Of a DNA stretch of 58,560 nucleotides, positions 44,129-52,800 are shown piece after piece (positions within the stretch are counted from its first letter, which is position 1; every line of letters starts with the position of its first letter). This stretch comes from Euryarchaeota archaeon UBA58 (GTDB lineage Archaea; Thermoplasmatota; Poseidoniia; Poseidoniales; Thalassarchaeaceae): NCBI GenBank assembly GCA_002498525.1, contig DAHR01000015.1, positions 43,978-102,537 on the forward strand, read 5' to 3'. The notes under the pieces were generated by a model. The model was not told where the DNA came from and searched no databases. It was given only the letters and a program-made list of their open reading frames with translations. A program made the position numbers and the translations under genes.

Positions 44129-45103
44129 ATGGGAGTCGCGGGCCGCATCATCATGCAACTGATTCCAGTCACCCCACGTTTCGTCGTCAGATGGATCGCT
44201 TCTCGATATGTTGCAGGTCCTGATCTTGCCAGTGCCGTGACTGTGATGCAGAATCTAGCTGCCGAAGGTGCATGTTTCACCATCGATGTACTCGGAGAAG
44301 AGATATCGAATCTTCATGAGGTGCGATTCTTCATGGATGAATATCAGGCTTTGCTCGATGCCATCGTCGAGCATGAACTCGACGCTAACATCTCGTTGAA
44401 GCCGACCGCCTTCGGTCTGCTGATCGATCGAGAGAAGGCACTCGAGAACATCGAGATGATCACTCGGAAAGCGGCTGAGCATGAGATTTTCGTCAGACTC
44501 GATATGGAGGATCATCGAGTCACTCAGTCGACCATCGATGTTGTCCATGCGATGCACGAACGGGGCCTGAAGAACATCGGAACCGTTCTGCAAGGGCGAT
44601 TGTTCCGGACTCTCAACGACATCGCCGCCCTCAGCTCCCAAGCCGAGGGCTTCGCAGATGTACGAATCTGCAAGGGAATCTATCTCGAGTCTGGTGATAT
44701 CGCACATACGGGTTATCGAGATATAGTCGAGGCTACGAATGCAGCCATCGATTCGCTTCTCGATTCGGGTTGCTACACTGCGATAGCGACACATGACATG
44801 CCTGTCATCAATCACTCATTGGCTGCACTCGAATCTCGGGGCATGGGCCCTCATGCAGACGACCCGAGAGAACATGTCGGCCACTGGGCCGCTGGAAAAG
44901 GTCGAGGTTATGAATTCCAGATGCTGTTGGGTGTTCGGGGAAACATTCGCCGACGTCTCGCGGCTCAAGGTCATGTGACTCGTGTCTACATTCCTTATGG
45001 TCGCCGTTGGTATGAGTACAGCATCCGCAGATTGAGAGAGAATCCCGACATCGCCTGGCACATAGCCAAAAGCTTCGTCATGCCCTGGACCAATCGCCGC
45101 TGA
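44129..45103 (+). CDS. putA: Proline dehydrogenase
   Basis: Monofunctional FAD enzyme oxidising L-proline to pyrroline-5-carboxylate; 324 residues, matching the small PRODH class. Seen: DANISLKPTAFGL, FVRLDMEDH, VRICKGIYLES, IATHDMPVI, EFQMLLGVRG and the C-terminal YIPYGRRWYEYSIRRLRENP that contacts proline carboxylate and flavin. The partner P5C dehydrogenase is not adjacent. It probably feeds glutamate dehydrogenase with proline-derived glutamate (inference). The symbol denotes the activity; bifunctional bacterial PutA is much larger. Confidence 0.93.
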   Translation: MGVAGRIIMQLIPVTPRFVVRWIASRYVAGPDLASAVTVMQNLAAEGACFTIDVLGEEISNLHEVRFFMDEYQALLDAIVEHELDANISLKPTAFGLLIDREKALENIEMITRKAAEHEIFVRLDMEDHRVTQSTIDVVHAMHERGLKNIGTVLQGRLFRTLNDIAALSSQAEGFADVRICKGIYLESGDIAHTGYRDIVEATNAAIDSLLDSGCYTAIATHDMPVINHSLAALESRGMGPHADDPREHVGHWAAGKGRGYEFQMLLGVRGNIRRRLAAQGHVTRVYIPYGRRWYEYSIRRLRENPDIAWHIAKSFVMPWTNRR

Positions 45104-45128
45104 TGTAGGACTGCAGCATCACCGCTGA

Positions 45129-45773
45129 TCAATTCTGGGGGCCGCGGTATGACTCTTCTCGATAGCGCCGAGGTGCATGCGGAGTGTGTAGGTAGATTCT
45201 GCGGATATCGATGGCGGCTCGCTTTCCTCTCAGAGTTCTGCCCTTGCCTGTATGGATTGCGCGAATTCGCCAGCGCTCGCCTTCAACCTCCATTATATTT
45301 CCACAAGCGAAGAGCTCATCGGGCAGACACTCGATGGTCTTCGAGAAACTGTCCTCCCCATCTGTCATCGTCAATCGCACAATCGCTCTATCACAACGAA
45401 CCGCCCAGAGAGTGCCGATTTCACTCGCGGTTCGACGCTTCGCAGGCCTTGAATCAGAATCGTCTAGACGTGTGACTCGATAGAGGATTTCATCGAATTC
45501 GAAGACATCGTCGAGCCGAATCAATTCGTCATCATCAGCGTCGATTCTGGTCTTGAAACTCTCAGGACCATCAGAAAGAATGGCGTCGACAGTGATTGGC
45601 TTCCCCGGTCTCAAGTAAAGGGTCTGCACCTTGTTGCAGTCGACGCATCTGACCCTCACATCCTCGCCTTCACCCTTCGGGACGCGGCGAAGAACCTCGT
45701 GTTCTGTGAGATGGCCACAGCGGCCACAATCGGCGACATCGACCGCCTCCTCTTCGTCCTGATATTCTTCCAC
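45129..45773 (-). CDS. Archaeal zinc-ribbon protein, HVO_0476/COG1326-like
   Basis: 214 residues, start GTG 45773. An acidic N-terminus is followed by a zinc ribbon (ADCGRCGHLTEHEVL, then VRCVDCNKVQ). The remainder is beta-rich with basic segments and ends in a basic tail (HTPHAPRRYREESYRG). This matches a conserved archaeal family of unknown function; nucleic-acid or ribosome-associated roles are often supposed but not shown. Confidence 0.82.
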   Translation of the reverse strand: MEEYQDEEEAVDVADCGRCGHLTEHEVLRRVPKGEGEDVRVRCVDCNKVQTLYLRPGKPITVDAILSDGPESFKTRIDADDDELIRLDDVFEFDEILYRVTRLDDSDSRPAKRRTASEIGTLWAVRCDRAIVRLTMTDGEDSFSKTIECLPDELFACGNIMEVEGERWRIRAIHTGKGRTLRGKRAAIDIRRIYLHTPHAPRRYREESYRGPQN

Positions 45774-45852
45774 GAGCCGGCGGCAGGCCCTTCTCTATTC
45801 AAGCCATCCGCACGAGGGATGGTTCAAGAGATTGGTCTCTTGAGAAGGGACC

Positions 45853-46647
45853 ATGAGTGATTTGGGTGGTGGAATTGGCCTTCCCCAGATGTCTGAACGA
45901 GAGATGTTCGAGAACCTGTTGGGTGAGGATTCCGAGCGTGACGGCGAGGAACCTGCGATTGCTGCGAGGATCGGTGAGCAGATGCTGCACATGAATCTTC
46001 AACCATTGCCGCGCTCAACACGTGTTCGTATCCGCGATATCATCTCGCGGATCCCGGCGCGGAATGTCGTTCTCGTAGGTGGCGGAATCGGCCATCTTTC
46101 AGCTTGGTTGTTGGATCTATGGTGCGGTGATCCTGCAGAACCCCGAGAGAATCCTCCGCCACGACCAGACTCATTCACCATCGTCGAAGAAGGGGGGAAG
46201 TTCGGCGTCATAATCGACCGACTCATTCGCCGATATGACGCATCTTCCTGGACTCGAGTCATCGCTCAGCCGTGGTTGGAATTGAGTGCTGAAACTCAAT
46301 CTTGGTTGGCAGCATCAACGACGCTTCCCGACTCAGCAAACCCCTCACTGCTGCCGCTGCCAATGGAGTTGGCGATCGTGGATCTCGATGAGGAGCGCCG
46401 ACCAGAGGCTGCCAAGTCCGCCTTCGACCTCTTGGCACCGGGTGGCATCCTCATCGCCCTCGAACCAGAAGTTCCGACGGGTGATGTAGGTGAAATCGAA
46501 GCCGGCAAAGATGCGACGGAGGCTCAACGACTAGTCGCTTCCTTCAATCGTTGGATGGAGTTCGTGCGTTCGGTCAATGAAGAAGATTCCGCGGCCTTCG
46601 TCGAGATGAGAGGCGGCACCATCGGAGTCTTTCGTCGCTCAACCTGA
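45853..46647 (+). CDS. SAM-methyltransferase-like Rossmann protein
   Basis: 264 residues, ATG 45853 after AAGGGA. The motif I-like segment VVLVGGGIGHLSAWLLDL, an acidic residue after the next strand (FTIVEEGGKFG) and LLAPGGILIALEPE fit a class I methyltransferase fold. The substrate-binding part is not recognised and no NPPY-type motif is seen, so it may not be a typical N-methyltransferase. Its last 124 bp overlap the end of the convergent subtilase gene. Confidence 0.65.
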   Translation: MSDLGGGIGLPQMSEREMFENLLGEDSERDGEEPAIAARIGEQMLHMNLQPLPRSTRVRIRDIISRIPARNVVLVGGGIGHLSAWLLDLWCGDPAEPRENPPPRPDSFTIVEEGGKFGVIIDRLIRRYDASSWTRVIAQPWLELSAETQSWLAASTTLPDSANPSLLPLPMELAIVDLDEERRPEAAKSAFDLLAPGGILIALEPEVPTGDVGEIEAGKDATEAQRLVASFNRWMEFVRSVNEEDSAAFVEMRGGTIGVFRRST

Positions 46648-47909
46648 AGTTCATTTGAGGTGCCATGACCCAACTTCGAAATCGCGGAATTCTCCGACTC
46701 TTCGTCGTCACTGGATGAATCGCTCAAACTACCCAGAAGGAGGTCGATTCGAAGAATGCCATAGCCGAAATGATCGTCGTGTTCAGTCTGACCTTGATCC
46801 ACCTGTGAATTCTCACTGATCAATTCCTTCACACGCTCTATCGCGCTCAAGCCGCCCTCGGATCCCTCACGCTGCAGTTCCGGATGTTCTTCCAGCAGCA
46901 AAGCCAGCGCACCGCTGACCCAAGCGGTCGCTGCAGAGGTGCCACTCGCCGAACCCCACCAAGCCCCGTCGCCACTGCCGCCTGCTATCAAGACGGGAAC
47001 TTCAGCCGCAGGAGCGATGAGTTCGGGTTTCTGATCCGGATCAGAACGCGGGAGCATCGGATTCGGCCATAATCTGCCGTTGTTATCCCCTTCTGAACTG
47101 CCTGACCAGAGATTTCCTTGACGCGTCACCCCGCCGACGCAGATGACATCCTCGAGAGAGCCGGGTGAGGAGACATCGCCGTCATCGTCCTGTCCGTCGT
47201 TGCCAGCCGCAGCGATGACGAAAACGCCCTCGTCGAGGGCATCCTGTACCGAATCTTCCAATTCGTCAGAGGAAAATCCAGCAAATGAGAAACCCTGTTC
47301 TCCTCCGAGGCTCAATGAGATGATGTCAGCCTGCTCCTCGACGCACCAGTCGACCGCCTCAGCGATCGATGAGTCAGTTCCAGCACCCATCTCATCGATG
47401 GCTTTCGCGACCAACAGATCGACGCCCTGGGCATTTCCGCGAAGACCATCTCGGGCGACGATGATACCTGCCATCGCAGTCCCATGTCCCTCGTCATCGT
47501 AAGGTTCCGTTCTGTTATTAATCACGTCCAACCAGCCAGCTAGGATCAGATGGTCGAGATCAGGATGACCCAATTCAATGCCCGAATCGACGATGCATAC
47601 GAGCACCCCACTACCATCCAGACCAGTGACTTCGTCTAAGCCTGTGAGGTCCCTGTAAGATTCCTCCCAACCTGTCAGCGTCGGTGGTGGTCCTCCAAGC
47701 GTGATGCCATTCATCGAGGCCCAGATCCAGATGAGCAGGACTGCAATCGAGAGTAGAGCGATCAGTCCGGAAACGACTCTGATCAGCCATGGGAAGGCGC
47801 TGCCTTGTTCGGAATCCGATTCCTCGTCTCGAACTTCGAAAGCAGGAGAGACAGCCTCGATGTCGCTATCCGGCGCCGAGCCAGATGATCCAGAGTCCGA
47901 CGACACCAT
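46524..47909 (-). CDS. Membrane-anchored subtilisin-like serine protease (S8)
   Basis: 461 residues from ATG 47909, which has AGGAG 4 bases upstream; ATG 47921 and TTG 47948 are further upstream. An acidic cytoplasmic N-terminus (about 40 residues) precedes one membrane helix (VVSGLIALLSIAVLLIWIWA), placing the protease outside the cell. The triad is intact: Asp in LVCIVDSGIELGHPD, His in DEGHGTAMAGII, Ser in GTSAATAWVSGA, with oxyanion Asn in IAAAGNDGQ. There is no obvious cleavable propeptide. The C-terminal 70 residues after the catalytic domain are Ser-rich, and part of this tail is encoded opposite the methyltransferase-like gene. It probably degrades extracellular protein. Confidence 0.92.
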   Translation of the reverse strand: MVSSDSGSSGSAPDSDIEAVSPAFEVRDEESDSEQGSAFPWLIRVVSGLIALLSIAVLLIWIWASMNGITLGGPPPTLTGWEESYRDLTGLDEVTGLDGSGVLVCIVDSGIELGHPDLDHLILAGWLDVINNRTEPYDDEGHGTAMAGIIVARDGLRGNAQGVDLLVAKAIDEMGAGTDSSIAEAVDWCVEEQADIISLSLGGEQGFSFAGFSSDELEDSVQDALDEGVFVIAAAGNDGQDDDGDVSSPGSLEDVICVGGVTRQGNLWSGSSEGDNNGRLWPNPMLPRSDPDQKPELIAPAAEVPVLIAGGSGDGAWWGSASGTSAATAWVSGALALLLEEHPELQREGSEGGLSAIERVKELISENSQVDQGQTEHDDHFGYGILRIDLLLGSLSDSSSDDEESENSAISKLGHGTSNELQVERRKTPMVPPLISTKAAESSSLTERTNSIQRLKEATSR

Positions 47910-48077
47910 GTCTCTCCTCATCGCGATGCCACTGCGCTCGGCCTTCAATCCTCTCGGTCTAGGAGCGTGAGTTTAGCTACCTATGACGGGCTTGCTCCAT
48001 GCGCATGGTAAGGACTGGTGTCGATTCCAACTTGAGGAAGAGGCTCACACCGCGTTCATTCTTTGAACAGCGTTTAT

Positions 48078-49307
48078 TCACCACGCTTCAGCGCGTGTGA
48101 AATGACTGGCGACTGTGGTATTCGACCCGCAACTCAAGCAACCTATGCGGGTCGGCAATAATGCTTCACAATCAGGGCATGCAGCCCCTGGCATGCCTCT
48201 TCCATCACACCCCTCAGCACCGCATGGCACCTCGATTATTCCATCGGCATGCTTGACGGCGGCAGTATCGACATCACAGATCGGGCATTTGCCCTGCCTT
48301 CTCTTGCTGGCCTGTGGCACGATTTCGCCTGCCACTTCGCGGGCGCGGATCGATTGAATCCGGTCGGCGGAGGCGCCGAGCATGAATTGAGGATACCAGA
48401 GCACATGCGTCCAGACGGCTATGGCGGCGATTCCACTGAGCACGTGTAAAGTGACAAATAGGGTCATGTCGTTAGTGAGGGGAGGTCGCGGGGCGACGGC
48501 GTGAGCGCCGGCCCAGGCGGCGATGTTGATGAGAATCATCCATGCGCCGAGACTCAGACTCCAAACCTTGAGACTGTGATCCCGCCAAGCCTTCTGTACT
48601 ACTCTGGGATCGGGATGGGCGTGTCTCTCCTGAACATGGATATCTCTCGTTTCAATGACGGCTTTGTGGACTACAATGATGCTGAGGAAGAGGAGCACGA
48701 GGTTGCCGATGCCGACTCCGGCCCAATCATTGGCAGTCGCATCGAATGGGAAACTGATTGCGTTCGCGTGGGATGACAGGTGACCGAGTGTGATTCCGAA
48801 CGTCGCCAGCGTCATGTACACGAGATTCTCTCTCATCAACGGTGATCTGATCCACAACAGAGCAAAGATTCCGACCCAGGCGATGATCGAAAGCAGAGCG
48901 AAGATGAGTGAGAGATCCGCGATATGGAGGAAACCGCTCTCATCGCCGAAGATTCCGACTCGATTGTAATCTCCACCTCCTGCTAGCTCCCCTATTCCGA
49001 GATCCCAGGAACCGAGAATCATCGCAAACATTCCTAGTAGAATGATGAGTCCTTCGTTGACGCGCCATCTCTCTCTGATAATCCTCGTATGGAATATGTA
49101 TTCCTCGAGCAGAGAATCAAGTAAGGCGAGCCGCTCGTCCCTCTCAGCGAGGTTGAGAGGTGACTCGAGATCGCTGAGCCTGACAGTCGCGGGCAGCGCG
49201 TGCTCATCGAGAGCGGCTCGTGTCTCGCCTTCGCTCATGGTCTCGGGACGTCGATTCAGGGATAATAACCACGCTGTGAATCGATGGTCAGGAGGCGAGA
49301 GGGGCAC
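48078..49307 (-). CDS. Six-helix membrane protein with C-terminal zinc ribbons
   Basis: Unrecognised, 409 residues. A soluble N-terminus (about 85 residues) precedes six hydrophobic helices (for example LIILLGMFAMILGSWDL, LSLIFALLSIIAWVGIFALL, LVLLFLSIIVVHKAVI, HVLSGIAAIAVWTHVL). A cytoplasmic tail has several Cys pairs (CPICD, CGAEGCDGRG, ACPDC, GCLSCG) able to form two zinc ribbons. Start GTG 49307; ATG 49238 (MSEGETR) is an alternative. Isolated between intergenic regions, with no partner to hint at function. Confidence 0.75.
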   Translation of the reverse strand: MPLSPPDHRFTAWLLSLNRRPETMSEGETRAALDEHALPATVRLSDLESPLNLAERDERLALLDSLLEEYIFHTRIIRERWRVNEGLIILLGMFAMILGSWDLGIGELAGGGDYNRVGIFGDESGFLHIADLSLIFALLSIIAWVGIFALLWIRSPLMRENLVYMTLATFGITLGHLSSHANAISFPFDATANDWAGVGIGNLVLLFLSIIVVHKAVIETRDIHVQERHAHPDPRVVQKAWRDHSLKVWSLSLGAWMILINIAAWAGAHAVAPRPPLTNDMTLFVTLHVLSGIAAIAVWTHVLWYPQFMLGASADRIQSIRAREVAGEIVPQASKRRQGKCPICDVDTAAVKHADGIIEVPCGAEGCDGRGMPGAACPDCEALLPTRIGCLSCGSNTTVASHFTRAEAW

Positions 49308-49443
49308 GATTCAGTCTGCTCCAGAGTTTCATGATTGAATACACTTGAATTGAAACTCTGAACAATCGACCGAATCACTTAGAATCGCATGATCAGATTC
49401 GGTCTGGTTCAAATCTCCTCTTGGCTTGCTTCTCACCACTTTT

Positions 49444-49529
49444 TGGCGCCGAGAGGGAGATTTGAACTCCCGAGGGTAGAACCCACATGATTTCCAGTCA
49501 TGCGCAATACCAGGCTATGCGATCTCGGC
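49444..49529 (-). tRNA. tRNA-Ser(GGA), CCA end encoded
   Basis: On the minus strand: acceptor GCCGAGA (49529-49523) pairs with TCTCGGC (49454-49448), discriminator G at 49447, encoded CCA at 49446-49444. Anticodon stem CATGA/TCATG around loop CTGGAAA gives anticodon GGA. A long variable arm (class II) and the G discriminator agree with tRNA-Ser. Confidence 0.95.
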
Positions 49530-49627
49530 TACGCGAATCGGGGACACAGGCACCCGTCTTCATCCTGTTGTCTCAACCCTATCTCTCTCTCCTCTGTGGA
49601 GTTGAGCGAACAGCACCTCCGCAGGCG

Positions 49628-49633
49628 TTAAAT
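49628..49633 (+). promoter_or_regulatory. Candidate TATA box for tRNA-Thr
   Basis: TTAAAT lies about 28 bp before the 5' end of the tRNA-Thr gene, the usual archaeal TATA distance. Confidence 0.4.
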
Positions 49634-49658
49634 CGCGGTCACAGGTGGCGCCCTCGCT

Positions 49659-49733
49659 GCCACTGTGGCTTAGGGGTATAGCGTCGCCTTGGTAAGGCGA
49701 AGGTCGGGGGTTCAATTCCCCCCAGTGGCTCCA
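49659..49733 (+). tRNA. tRNA-Thr(GGT), CCA end encoded
   Basis: Acceptor GCCACTG (49659-49665) pairs with CAGTGGC (49723-49729); discriminator T at 49730; encoded CCA at 49731-49733. Anticodon stem TCGCC/GGCGA around TTGGTAA gives anticodon GGT. T-loop TTCAATT is normal. No intron. Divergent from tRNA-Ser, with 129 bp between them. Confidence 0.95.
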
Positions 49734-49853
49734 TTCCAATCACTGCACTGCGAGGAATCTCTGCCCCGTCCAAGTATCTTTGAAATCGGCTGCGTAAGAA
49801 CCGATTTCGACTTGAGCCAGCAATCTACTGTTCTTAGAACAGGCACCGTGACA

Positions 49854-49862
49854 TTCAATAAA
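49854..49862 (+). promoter_or_regulatory. Candidate TATA box of the 2235-aa surface protein
   Basis: TTCAATAAA is centred about 27 bp before the ATG at 49885, so the transcript would be leaderless or nearly so. Confidence 0.4.
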
Positions 49863-49884
49863 GGTTTGAACAGACGTCCGGGGC

Positions 49885-52800
49885 ATGCACGCCAGCCGTC
49901 GCAGAGTAGCAACCGCACTTGTCTTGTTGATGATCATCGCTCCGTTCACATCAGCGGGCATGGCATCATGGAATACGACGAACACGATTAACCCGAATGG
50001 CGGTTCGATAACCGTCACGGGATTCAGAGTTCCTGGAAATGGCACTGTGCTCGACGGCTGGGTGCATGTCGCGAATACCGATATCGCAACCGCGGTCGAC
50101 TCCACCATCGTGTTCGAAGGCCCAGCACTTCTGGCAGGCGGCTTCGAGAATGTGGCCTACGATGAGGATCTCGAGTCGATCAGCATGATGGATGATGGAT
50201 CTCATTCGGACATCAGTGATTTCGCCGCAGGAGAGATCATCGCCACACTCAGCAACCAGTACAAGAGCGGGCCGGGTTACACGATGGTATACTCTTCGCT
50301 CGCGGTGACGAACTCAACAGGCTGTAACAGCAGCAGCGGTACCGAAGTCACTTACGGCTTCGATAATAATTTCAATGGCAACCTCAACTCCAACGAAATC
50401 ACCAACACACTCTACTTTTGCGACGTCCACACAACCTCAAATGGCAGCAATGTGACTTACAACGCTCTGGTCAGTTTCTCGACAGAATCAGCAGGTGGAA
50501 ACTGCGAGAATGGTGGTTTCAAGATTGAAGCCGGAATCGATTATGATGACGATAGAAATCTCGATACTGGTGAAATCAACTCGTTAACGTACATCTGCCA
50601 TAATGTCGCTATTTGGGGTCCGGCCATCCTCTCGACGATGAATGGGACCCTGCAAGGGGCGAATCGAATCACTTCCTACGGGACGATTCCTTCGATAGCC
50701 CCACATGGGGCTGTCGTCGCTGCGACGATGCCGGGAGAGGCAGTACCAGCAGGTACGGATGCGTGGCTCATCGCGCCGAAGTTAATCACTCCGTCAGCCT
50801 CCGTGATGAACGGATATTGGATGTCCTTCGACCATTGGTATCACGTCGACAGCACCGCCAGTGGTGAGGGCGACGGAGCCTGGATCGAGTACCGACTCAA
50901 GAATGGCACCTGGTCGAATTGGGCCTGGATCGCCCCCGACGGAGGTTACCCTAGCACGCTATCCACGAGCGGCCCGACTGTCAATGGTGCACCGACCACT
51001 GGTGCACTGCCAGTCTTCGCCTCTCCTACCGAGAGTGGCTGGGTGACTTCCAATCTGACGCTCTCGAACATCCCTGAGATTAATCCAGCCTCAGAGATCC
51101 AGTTCCGTTTCCGTCTCTGGACCTCCCCCGACGCGACTACCGAGCGGCCCGGTTGGTTCATCGATAATATCGAGTACAACAATGATGGGATCGAGTACGG
51201 TGTCTGGCATCATGGCTGCATCGTCACCACAGGAACCTGTCAGTACGCCCCGTATGCTTACGGCGCCCTGCAGACCAGTGTCGATATGTCTGGCACCGAC
51301 GGCGACTCATGGATTGAAATCGACATGGAGTGGGATCTTGAGGGCTCCTTTTTCGACAACGGCTGCGTCGAGTTGTCTCTCGCCAATCTGACCTGGACTG
51401 ATATCTCATCCATTTCACAATCGACAACCACGAATTGTGAGGACAGGTCTGGTGCCATACCGGGTTATGGCTACACAGCAGCGAATGGCGTGACATATTA
51501 CGATGAGAGCGGCGCCATCCGCACGATCAATCTCTCAATCCCCTCGACCTTTCAGAATCAGAGTAATGTGCAGATGAGATTCATCGTCGGCACAGATAGT
51601 ATCGTTAATTATGGCGGCAGTTCCGACTCTCAGGAGGGCCTCACTGTCAGTGAGATTCGAGTCTACGTAGACGATGACAACATCGCCCACAGCGATGATT
51701 TCTACACCTCCACAACGGCTTCGCATTATGTCGCGAATCCCCCAACGGGCGCTTCGACGACAAATCAATGGGGGCACCATATTTTCTCTACCGGGGCTCA
51801 ATATGAATCCCTGAGTTTCGAGGATTCAGGGGCTAACGCGCCAACCGTCAGCGATGCGAGCGGTTGGTCACGCAATCCGAGTTCATCCAGCACTGCAATT
51901 GGGAATAAGTGGGCTCTCGGTCAACTCGGCCCCAATGCCGGCCCATCGACTCAGGAGCCTTCATTCCCTTACGTTTACGGCACCAACCTGAACGGTGTTT
52001 ATGGCAATAATGCGGATGCTTACCTGATCAGCCCGAGTTATTCGATTCCTGCAGGCAGTTCTGCGACTCTGACCTTCAACAAGTGGGTCTGCACCGAGAA
52101 TTATTGGGATGCAATCGGGTTGTACATCAAGGTCAACAGCGGTCCATGGACATATTTCGACCCTGGGATCGCCAATTGGTACGACGGCAGTGTTGGATAT
52201 TCTGGCAATTCGATGTTCGGCAACAATGCTTGGATGGGTGGAGATTGCAATCAGCTCGAGTTCGAGAATCGGCAAGCCTCGCTATCTCAATACGCTGGTG
52301 ACACGGTGAAATTCCGCTTCCGCCTCGATACCGATGCCTCAGTGACTTACAATGGTGGCTACATCGATGACTTCGGAGTCCTGATTCCGAATTATTCCCA
52401 GCCGGGTGCTTGGACGAGCCCGCCAATCGATCTCACATCAATCGATGATTTCAATCTCGGCTGGATTGACGTCGACGCCACTGTTCCGACGAACACCACC
52501 ATCACTGGAACTCTGCTCGACTCCTCCACAGGCCAGGTCATCGGCGGCTTCGAAGAAGTCGATTTCCCGATTTCGCTGGCCGGAATCGACCCGGACCAGC
52601 ACCCGTATATCAAGGTCCAAGTCGATATCGACAGCCTCGACCCCGAGGTCACACCGAGAATCAAGAAAGTCTCGATCGGTGGCAAACGCTTCCTCACAGC
52701 CGAATCTACTGGCGCGAACGGTTGGGACTTGAGTACCAGTATAGAGGTCGTAGATGGACTGCTCAATGCGACTTCCATCGCAGGCACAATAACCTCTCCG

